Below, piece by piece: positions 27,707-34,503 of a DNA stretch of 64,000 nucleotides. Numbering within the stretch: position 1 is the first letter of the stretch; the number at the start of each line of letters is the position of its first letter. Both the position numbers and the translations under genes were made by a program. The stretch covers positions 28,134 through 92,133 of the forward strand of contig JBQLZO010000024.1 of the NCBI GenBank assembly GCA_052168315.1, written 5' to 3'. Origin of the DNA: JBQLZO01 sp052168315 (GTDB lineage: Bacteria > Planctomycetota > Phycisphaerae > Phycisphaerales > UBA1924). Below the pieces are notes generated by a model. The model ran no database searches and was not told where the DNA came from. It saw only the letters and a program-made list of their open reading frames with translations.

Positions 27707-28747
27707 ATGCAAGGTGCCAAGATGGCGTCCAGTTATCGCTGGCTGATGCTTCTCGCGATGCTAGGGGTGGCGATGATCGGAGTTTGCACGCAACAAGCAG
27801 AATCGAGAGGGGCCGAACAAGAAGAAGTTGTGTCTCAACAAAGAATAACAAGCGCGATCACTCACGAGGTGGAATGGGACGATGTGAACGATTCGTGGGT
27901 TATGCATTCCTTAGATGTCAATCATAATGTGGTGGCTAGTGCCTATTTTAGTAAACGGCCGATAATGCAAGGTAGCGTGCCGAGCGGACTGTTCGCGAAA
28001 GTCAATGTACTGGATATCGATACGCTAATTGGCCAAGGTGTATCCGTTAGCTATTGCGATTTGGACAGCGGGCTCCGCATTGGCATGAAGCGGGAGCGAG
28101 AAGATGATGACCATGTAAACCGAGTTGCGATCCTCTTTTTTGACGAAATGTTGTCGAACGCGAAGGTTATTACAACTTACTGTGAAGGCGGAGATCGGTT
28201 GCCGTGGAGTACCCGTGTTTGGCCAGAGATTTCCTTGATGCAGGCGATGCAGATTGGGGGCTCAGGTTCTGAGCGATTTGCATTAATATTTGATGCGTAT
28301 ATCAATGATCTTAACACTCGACAATTGATAGCAGTCTACTGTGACACAAATAGATCACATTCAGTGGCTGTGGGTCTGCCGCATGGACAAGCGGAAGATT
28401 ACCAGATTCTTCCTGTTAAATGCGCCTATGTATTAAATTGCCATGATTTGCCACCGTTCCAGTTTGTCGCATTTGACATTGTTCATTCCGATGAGTCTGA
28501 AGTGTACCGCGACACGGGAACAAGCGTATCTCTGATATCTTGCGTTTTTGTGATTTCAAAGTGCGGCGGCGCCACTGACAATTCACGTAAAATTCTACAA
28601 TCTGTAACATTTGATCGAGTCGGCAACGCGAATGATGTTATAGTTAGTGATATTGGAAACGAGGGAATAGATTTTTATCCTGCCAGTCGACGACAAGTGT
28701 TCCCGTCAGGTGGACTTGGTATGCCGTGCAGAGCACTGAATGAATAA
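27707..28747 (+). CDS. Exported protein, candidate immunity partner of the second RHS tip
   Basis: No family recognised. The frame is open from 27644, inside the RHS gene. ATG 27707 has AAGGTGG six bases before it; ATG 27722 with AAGGTG is an equally good alternative. The product, about 346 residues, begins with a signal peptide-like stretch (WLMLLAMLGVAMIGVC) and so should be exported or membrane-attached. The rest looks beta-rich. Composition is AT-rich like the preceding tip. The position just after the RHS stop suggests immunity against the metallopeptidase-like tip. Export would place it in the same compartment as a periplasmic toxin. Confidence 0.55.
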   Translation: MQGAKMASSYRWLMLLAMLGVAMIGVCTQQAESRGAEQEEVVSQQRITSAITHEVEWDDVNDSWVMHSLDVNHNVVASAYFSKRPIMQGSVPSGLFAKVNVLDIDTLIGQGVSVSYCDLDSGLRIGMKREREDDDHVNRVAILFFDEMLSNAKVITTYCEGGDRLPWSTRVWPEISLMQAMQIGGSGSERFALIFDAYINDLNTRQLIAVYCDTNRSHSVAVGLPHGQAEDYQILPVKCAYVLNCHDLPPFQFVAFDIVHSDESEVYRDTGTSVSLISCVFVISKCGGATDNSRKILQSVTFDRVGNANDVIVSDIGNEGIDFYPASRRQVFPSGGLGMPCRALNE

Positions 28748-28871
28748 GTGCCTAAGACGGTGTCTCACGGGTCGATGGCGATCTCTTGGCTATTATTATA
28801 ATATCTCTCTCCCGGCAGTTTCCTGAGGCACATGAGCATTGCGACAAGTGTGACAGCGCTTGATGGATGTC

Positions 28872-28933
28872 GGCAGGTGGCACCACCATCCCTCTCCCGT
28901 GCCACCGATGTCGCCTCGATCTCGGTGTCTTGC
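28872..28933 (+). repeat. Partial copy of the dispersed GGCGGGG/hairpin repeat
   Basis: Begins GGCAGGTGGCACC and carries a degenerate hairpin CACCGATGTCG...CGATCTCGGTG (28903-28927). It lies 125 bp after the second immunity candidate and before the 300 bp repeat block. Confidence 0.6.
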
Positions 28934-28951
28934 CGTCACTCAACCACTGAA

Positions 28952-29257
28952 TCCATCCGCCCAGCCCTAACATCACCCCTCCTGTGCGCACAAACGCGCC
29001 CCACCTCAAACCCAAATCCCAAAACTCCCACAAAAATCTCTCCCCCTCCCCAACCCCCCACCCACCAACAACTTCCACACTCCCACACCACCCAACCCAC
29101 CAACTCAACACTCCACACCTACCACATCCGTGCGCACAAACCCGCCCCCCAACCCCAAAGGGCAGACAGGCCCTGTCCGCTATGGACTCGGCGCCAGCGT
29201 GACCGCAACCGACGCCATGGAAGTTGGCCGCAAACCAACCCCAGGGCCAACGAGCGG
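28952..29257 (+). repeat. Direct repeat block, copy 1 (flanks the orphan RHS cassette)
   Basis: Pyrimidine-rich block matching 32131-32430. The last 107 bp (29151-29257) are identical to 32324-32430; the earlier part is diverged but has the same order of motifs, including two GTGCGCAC palindromes. No coding role is visible. Together with copy 2 it encloses the orphan RHS cassette and its partner gene. Confidence 0.8.
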
Positions 29258-29312
29258 CGGGTGGCATCGAGATCCCCTCCCCCGTGGCACCGACATCGCT
29301 TCGATGTCGGTG
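29256..29312 (+). repeat. Partial dispersed repeat with perfect 11 bp hairpin
   Basis: Starts GGCGGGTGGCATC and contains the perfect stem CACCGACATCG-CTT-CGATGTCGGTG at 29288-29312. The RHS-homologous sequence resumes about 26 bp later. Confidence 0.7.
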
Positions 29313-29337
29313 TCATCCCCCTCCAACTCGTCGATTC

Positions 29338-30613
29338 CAATCCTGATCGCTACGCCACGATCTTCTCGGACCGCTGGCAACCGGTCGCGGTCTATCGGGC
29401 CACGGGCTCATCCCCGAACGAGGTCATGGACGCCAATCCCAAGGAACAGTTCATCTACCACGCGGCCGGCTTGAACGGCCTGGGCTCGGCGTCGTATATT
29501 GACTCCGTGGCCTTCCGCGACAAGAACACCTCGGCCGGCTGGACCGCGGCGGCGGGATCATCGCTCGATGAGCGTCATTACTACCTCCAGAACTTCCGCT
29601 CCGACATCGTCGTGATCCTCGATGATGCCGGCGCGATGGTCCAGCACGCGCGGTACACCGACACCGGCTCGCCCTTCGGCATCCCGCTCGGGGATGTGGA
29701 TGGCAACGGCATCACCGATTCCAACGACACCGGAGCCATCCTCAGCGCCATCAGCGGCTCGTACGCGGTCCGCTTCGATCTGGATCTGGATGGTGATGTG
29801 GATGCGGGCGACCTGGCGATCGCCAACGGCGCCTTCGGAGACACGCTGGGGCACAACGCCCTGTCGTTCAACCCCAGCTCCCGCACCGCCGGCGGGCACC
29901 GCCTGGGCTACACCGGGCACACCCACGCCGACCTCAACCACGCCCTGATCGTGATGCGGAACCGCTGGTACTCCGGCGACCTCGGCCGCTTCATGAGCCG
30001 GGACCCGATGGGGTTCGTGGATGGGGCCAATGTGTACGCGTACGCGCGAGGAAACGGAGTCAGTGGGGGGGATCCGATGGGGTTATTGTGCTGCTCGATT
30101 GGAGGCGTGATAGAAGGCGGCGAACAGCAACCAGAAGGTGAAGCGCCAGCCGACGGCGAGATACCGGGCCCTGGCGGGAACGGCCCGGTTTGCCGAATAA
30201 TCCTGCACTATTGGATCGAAGAACTGGATGAGGGGTTTAAGATTTTTACTATTCCTGCGAATTCTCCAGAATGCCGCACTGCTTGGCAAGCCCTTGCTCC
30301 AGAAGCAAGAGAGCGTATTGGAGCGGATCTCCTTAAGTGCGCTCGCAAGAGCGTTTGGAAGAAACATGCAACTAACATCAACTGCCCCAGCGCAAAACCA
30401 TGTTGCTCGGGTGGTGAAGTTAAGGAAAAATCGACACCTGATGATGGCACATGTTGCACAAAGCTTCTCGCACATGACTGCAAAATTTGTTTGACTTTCA
30501 AATTTGTCGTGCACACCGCTCAGATTGAAGGAACCGAGTGTAAGGCCTGCACTCTTGATACGCGTCCCGGGAAAGATCTTATATTGCCGTATCCCGTGTA
30601 CGCTGGTTCGTAG
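29338..30613 (+). pseudogene. Orphan RHS C-terminal cassette (start-less core end plus alternative tip)
   Basis: From about 29345 the reading frame repeats the end of the second RHS protein (26302-27024) at very high nucleotide identity: RYATIFSDRWQPVAVYR, the dockerin-like pair, and RFMSRDPMGFVDGANVYAYA. After GNGVSG it changes to a different tip of about 180 residues that is cysteine-rich (CCSIGG, CCSGGEVK, CCTKLL, CKICLTFKF) and lacks HExxH. There is no start codon or signal peptide matching this frame, so it cannot encode a secreted protein alone. In RHS and CDI systems such orphan tips act as a reservoir: recombination in the shared core can place the new tip on the full gene. Its partner gene follows after 55 bp. 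Confidence 0.85.
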
Positions 30614-30668
30614 TACTTGAGTAGGACGAGCATATGGCCGCAATCACGAACTACGAGAGTGAATCAGT

Positions 30669-31553
30669 ATGACTGCAACACGATCCGTATTGCGACGGCG
30701 GCCATCTCGCATGATGTACGAACTGCTAGTCCGATATTGCATATTTGGGGCCGTGTCGGCCGCATTCTGGATGGCAGTGAATGTCGCGATTTTCTTCATT
30801 GGGGACTTTAAAACAGAGCAATTTGGAGAACTCGTCGAGTTTGTTTTGAGTGACGAATCTAGATTCGACGAGCCATTAATTGCAAGCGCTCTCGGCCGAG
30901 GTTCTCGCGTGCATCGAATTTATACAATCTCCAGCGGGAGCCTCGATCTATACGTGAAGCAGATGAAGCAGGGTTGGCTGTTAGCATCGACAGGCAACCA
31001 ACCTCGTTCACTGGAGCAACGGCAAAGAGTAGTTCGAAGAATCGTCGAATCAAACGGATTGAAGTGGCAGGTCTGCAATTCGCAGTCCCATTCGGCATTC
31101 GCGAGAATATCTGAGCTGGAAGGCGAGAGATTTGTAACGGCAGGCGGATATCAAATAAACGAAGTGCCACTATTCTGTACAGCCGGGCCGGCAGTCGAAT
31201 TTGCGGGCGTCTATGAATTTGGCTGGCCTTTGACGCTCTTCAGTACTTCCGTAGATCATAGCATGAACCCGACACAGAATTATTGGCAAAAAAGCCCAGA
31301 TAAGATTTACAAGAAGGCGGCTGTGTTTCCGCTCCAGCCAAAGTATGCGTCCTGGTTGACGCTGCTTATAATTAGTGTAATAGCCATCCAAGTTATTGTG
31401 TCGATCTATGCGGCGGCTCAAATGCGATGGCGGCAAGCGAGGTATAAATGCATACATTGCGGATATGATTGTTCGGGTGCGACTACGGCACTGTGTTCTG
31501 AATGTGGCTCGGAACATAGAATTGCCGCTAGCAACAAATCTGTTGTTGTCTGA
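30669..31553 (+). CDS. Membrane protein with CGYD-type zinc ribbon, candidate immunity for the orphan tip
   Basis: The 294-residue product has a membrane segment near residues 24-44, a long middle domain that topology would place outside the cytoplasm, a second segment near 232-252 (LTLLIISVIAIQVIVSIYAA), and a C-terminal tail with CIHCGYDCSGATTALCSECG. Four-cysteine CxxCGYD...CxxCG tails are frequent on planctomycete membrane proteins. It follows the orphan tip by 55 bp and is AT-rich like it. An immunity role is inferred from position and from the exposed middle domain; it could also be an unrelated membrane protein. Confidence 0.6.
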   Translation: MTATRSVLRRRPSRMMYELLVRYCIFGAVSAAFWMAVNVAIFFIGDFKTEQFGELVEFVLSDESRFDEPLIASALGRGSRVHRIYTISSGSLDLYVKQMKQGWLLASTGNQPRSLEQRQRVVRRIVESNGLKWQVCNSQSHSAFARISELEGERFVTAGGYQINEVPLFCTAGPAVEFAGVYEFGWPLTLFSTSVDHSMNPTQNYWQKSPDKIYKKAAVFPLQPKYASWLTLLIISVIAIQVIVSIYAAAQMRWRQARYKCIHCGYDCSGATTALCSECGSEHRIAASNKSVVV

Positions 31554-31597
31554 CAAGAATATTTACGCCGAGGTGACTCCGAGTGTTTCCTCCCCGT

Positions 31598-31645
31598 GGC
31601 GGGGTGGTACCAGAATCCCCTCCCAGTGCCACCGTCTATGAAGGC
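31598..31645 (+). repeat. Partial copy of the dispersed repeat, 3' of the third immunity candidate
   Basis: Reads GGCGGGGTGGTACCAGAATC and then CCAGTGCCACCG before diverging. It corresponds to the left quarter of the full ~267 bp repeat and starts 45 bp after the stop of the upstream gene. Confidence 0.6.
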
Positions 31646-32130
31646 CCTCCCCATGTCAAGCCACTCACTCCCACTTCGACGGGACGCTCCCATTCGTCTA
31701 TCCGATGCCCGGGCCAACGCCCTGCCCATCGGGGATGTGTTCGAGGTTGGGGGGTGATGCGAGGGGCCGGCCGTCCGATCGACATTCGAGCGTCTTCACG
31801 CGCCGTTCTCAAATCCGTCGCCACTCCGAGCTCACCGATCCAGCACGCCGAACCGTCCGCCTCACCGCACGCCCTCAACGACCGCCAGTCACTCCGTTCG
31901 TCCGTCCGTTCGCGCTCCCCCTCCATCACGCCGCCATCACCGGACGGCGCCAAGCCCCCCTCTTCCGCGCCACCAAGCACGCCCCGATGCCGCCGTCTCC
32001 CCCCACCCCACACCACCATCGAGCCAGTCCCCCGGGCTACCACTTCTCATCTTCACTACTCCTCCTACACAGGGCGGTTGGGCAAGCCGCCAAGGCACAC
32101 CCGCTCCCCTATGCCCCACTCTTCCCCGTT

Positions 32131-32430
32131 CATCCAACCCCCCAATAGCACCCCTTCCGTGCGCACAACTCCGCCCCACCCCAAACCCAAGTCCCAAAAC
32201 TCCCCAACTTTTTCTCCGACCCCCCAACCCCCCACCAATCAACACCTTCCGAAGTGCTACACCACCAACCCACCACAACCCCGCCCCCACACCAACCACA
32301 TCCGTGCGCACAAACGCGCCCCCAACCCCAAAGGGCAGACAGGCCCTGTCCGCTATGGACTCGGCGCCAGCGTGACCGCAACCGACGCCATGGAAGTTGG
32401 CCGCAAACCAACCCCAGGGCCAACGAGCGG
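32131..32430 (+). repeat. Direct repeat block, copy 2
   Basis: Matches 28952-29257, with 107 bp identical at the 3' part (32324-32430). It marks the right side of the orphan RHS cassette region. Confidence 0.8.
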
Positions 32431-32711
32431 TGGAGACCATGGACTCCGGACGCCAAGGCAAACCCGATCAACCGATCAGCTGACAACTGATCGCGCGACC
32501 AGCAGCGCCAAAGCACCAGCGCCCCACCCACGGACGGCACCGGCAACCGGCGCGACACATCCTGCTCGGCATAGTTGTGGCGATTCTCGCAGGCATTGGG
32601 TAGCACGGCTCATATTGGCCAAGCGGTCCCCGCCGAATGCCGCACTCTGCTCTGAGCAGGATCGGGATGGCAATCGGCCTCTGAACCTCAGAGCGCCCCT
32701 GGATCGGCTCG

Positions 32712-33167
32712 TCATCGTTCTCGATTCCTGCCCAATGCCTCGAACAGGTCGGGCTGGGCCTCGCGCCCCTTGACGAACCCCATCGGCGGACCCACGAGCA
32801 CCCAGTCGAATCGGCCCTGCCGGACCCGGATGCCGTGGTAGAACCCCATCGGATCGTTGCGGGCGGCTTCGGCGTCGTGCGTCTTCTCGTGGTAGGAGAG
32901 GGGGATCCCGTCGAACTGCTCAACGGGCACAAGCCGATAGGCCTCGATCACGAAGTCGGTCGCGGCACCCTTGATGCCGGTGGTGATCCAGAGCTGGCCC
33001 TGGAATCGGAACGGCCGGCGGACGGCACCCTCCATGCCGATGCGATCGGCGCTGTAGGCGGCGGAGATGTCGCCCTCGTCGATCGTGCGGTCCTGTTCGT
33101 GGCACCAGTGCCCGGCGGCGAGCCGCTGCGGATCGACGGCGTGGAGCGTCATGTTCGCCCGGCTCAT
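32712..33167 (-). CDS. Hypothetical protein coupled to the ArdC-like gene
   Basis: ATG 33167 overlaps the ardC-like stop as ATGA, giving 151 residues starting MSRANMTLHAVDPQRLAAG; the longer frame is inside the upstream gene. The protein is soluble and mixed alpha/beta, with segments such as WITTGIKGAATDFVIEAYRL and FDWVLVGPPMGFVKGREAQ. I do not recognise a family. Small proteins in this place often accompany ArdC-like antirestriction genes on mobile elements; nothing more can be said. Confidence 0.65.
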   Translation of the reverse strand: MSRANMTLHAVDPQRLAAGHWCHEQDRTIDEGDISAAYSADRIGMEGAVRRPFRFQGQLWITTGIKGAATDFVIEAYRLVPVEQFDGIPLSYHEKTHDAEAARNDPMGFYHGIRVRQGRFDWVLVGPPMGFVKGREAQPDLFEALGRNRER

Positions 33168-34141
33168 CGCTGCCTCCGGGCGCGGACATGGGCGGCGACG
33201 ATGTGGGGTGGCTCGGACGGTCTTGTCGTCCTGGTGGGGGCGTTGGTTGGATCCTGCTCGATCGCGTCGATGATGGTGCAAGCCGTGCGCTGGATGCGAT
33301 CGAGCGAGGCGGCAAGCGTCTCTGGATCACCGGCATACATGCGGATGTAGTCGGCGCTGGCGGTGTTGGTGTCGAGCCCGATGGACTGGCTGACGACGAA
33401 GGCCACCGCTTCGGCCTCGGTCTCGCGGACGGTCTTGCTGGGTCTCTTGTCCGGCTCGGTGCTCTGGCCGGCGTGGTGCAGCAGCTCGTGGGCCCATTCG
33501 TGGACCAGCACCGAGAACCGCTCGGCCTCGCTCATGCCTTCACGCAGCTCGATCGTGCCGCCGCGGGAGACCCCATCGGCCGCCCCCAGCGTGTCCACGG
33601 TGTTGAGGATGATGCCGCTGGTGCGCACCGCGTGTTCGAGGCGGGCCAGGGCCTCGCCCGGATCGCCGCCGATGCGGGCCGGTTCGGGCAGCGGATCCCC
33701 CTCGGTCTGGGCGATGTCGAACACATGCACGACGCGGAATCGGATGAAGGTCTTGTCCTCGACGCCGTCATCCCTCGCACTGCTGGCCTTGCCGCTGACG
33801 CTGGTGTCGTCCTTGCGAGCCTTGAGCCGCATGGGTGCGAAGATCGCGATGCCCTTCTCGCCCTTGCGGACGGTGCGTCCCAGCGATCGCCAGGTGTGGA
33901 AGCCGGCGACGCGGGTGGCATCCGGCCGCTGCGAGACGATCAGCAGGATGTTGCCGAAGCTGTAGCGGTGGAAGCGGCCCATCACGCGGAGGAACGCATC
34001 AAGCTGCCGGCTGTTGCCGGCGGCGAGCTGCTGGCTCAGGGTGTCGAGCGAATCGGAGACGATCCGGCGGGCCGACTCGGCCTTGGCGCCCGGATCGGAT
34101 GCGGCGTTGCTGCCGCGGCCGCGGGTCACACGCGCCTCCAT
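33164..34141 (-). CDS. ArdC-like antirestriction protein (ssDNA-binding plus zinc metallopeptidase domain)
   Basis: The 325-residue product has the N-terminal ArdC domain (NSRQLDAFLRVMGRFHRYSF and GFHTWRSLGRTVRKGEKGIA are characteristic) and a metallopeptidase-like C-terminal domain with HEWAHELLH and a downstream ETEAEAVAFVV, which would supply the third zinc ligand. ArdC-type proteins on conjugative plasmids bind single-stranded DNA and protect incoming DNA from restriction. It is transcribed divergently from the relaxase gene, as expected for an early-expressed entry function. A 16-codon frame with a strong ribosome-binding site overlaps its start. Confidence 0.85.
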   Translation of the reverse strand: MEARVTRGRGSNAASDPGAKAESARRIVSDSLDTLSQQLAAGNSRQLDAFLRVMGRFHRYSFGNILLIVSQRPDATRVAGFHTWRSLGRTVRKGEKGIAIFAPMRLKARKDDTSVSGKASSARDDGVEDKTFIRFRVVHVFDIAQTEGDPLPEPARIGGDPGEALARLEHAVRTSGIILNTVDTLGAADGVSRGGTIELREGMSEAERFSVLVHEWAHELLHHAGQSTEPDKRPSKTVRETEAEAVAFVVSQSIGLDTNTASADYIRMYAGDPETLAASLDRIQRTACTIIDAIEQDPTNAPTRTTRPSEPPHIVAAHVRARRQR

Positions 34142-34176
34142 GGGTGCGCGAAGAAGGTGGAACGATGTGTGGTCAT
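34126..34176 (-). CDS. Short leader ORF overlapping the ArdC-like start
   Basis: A 16-codon frame (MTTHRSTFFAHPWRRV) begins at ATG 34176, eight bases after AGGAG within AAAGGAGCACCGCC. It ends across the ATG (34141) of the ardC-like gene, which itself lacks a clear ribosome-binding site. Ribosomes loading at the leader could reinitiate on ardC, so this is probably a translational coupling device rather than a functional peptide. Confidence 0.4.
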   Translation of the reverse strand: MTTHRSTFFAHPWRRV

Positions 34177-34503
34177 GGCGGTGCTCCTTTCTGAGGTCTG
34201 GTTAGCCATGCCGGTCCCGGGGCGGCGGCGTCCGACCCGGTCCTTCCGGGCCGGGGTCCGGGGACAAGCCACAGCCGCCCGGAGCCTCATGCGTTTTCGC
34301 ACCCCCCCGACTCCCCCCCTGATCCGCGCCTTGTGAGATCGATGTGAGTAGGGGGAGTGGGGGGGCAGGCATGGCTTACGCCAACCAGCCAGAAAGTTCA
34401 TCCCAAGACAACTCCGTCCCCACCTTCGATCGGATCCGATGGCATACTGAGGATGCCGGGGACGCCGTTGTGATCGATGCGACGAACTTCGTAAGGTGCG
34501 CCC
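34177..34503. other. Divergent region between ArdC-like and relaxase genes, candidate origin of transfer
   Basis: About 330 bp without a gene, next to the relaxase start, the usual place for oriT. It has GC-rich imperfect inverted repeats around 34234-34262 and a perfect 12 bp palindrome ATCGGATCCGAT at 34429-34440. No nic motif is recognised, so the oriT call rests on location. Confidence 0.35.

Larger units (their letters stand above)
31554..32711. other. Gene-free stretch after the orphan cassette
   Basis: About 1.15 kb, strongly C-rich on the plus strand. Open frames here are long only because of composition and show no convincing protein. It contains a partial dispersed repeat at 31598-31645 and repeat block copy 2 at 32131-32430. 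It also has a perfect 7 bp inverted repeat CGATCAG/CTGATCG at 32473-32493, near the end of the convergent gene. Otherwise nothing is identified. Confidence 0.6.

Noticed and set aside
28984..29140. CRISPR-like repeated C-rich motifs
   Set aside because: Spacing and unit length are irregular and there are no cas genes; this is low-complexity pyrimidine-rich DNA with two palindromes.
28832..29337. N-terminal part of the ORF that runs into the orphan RHS cassette
   Set aside because: The ATG at 28832 lies in repeat DNA. The translated text is Pro/Thr/His low complexity from C-rich DNA and has no ribosome-binding site or signal peptide. The frame agreement is accidental.
31705..32148. 147-codon frame in the C-rich stretch
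   Set aside because: Translation is Pro/Ser/His-rich with no family resemblance. The stretch is pyrimidine-rich in all frames.
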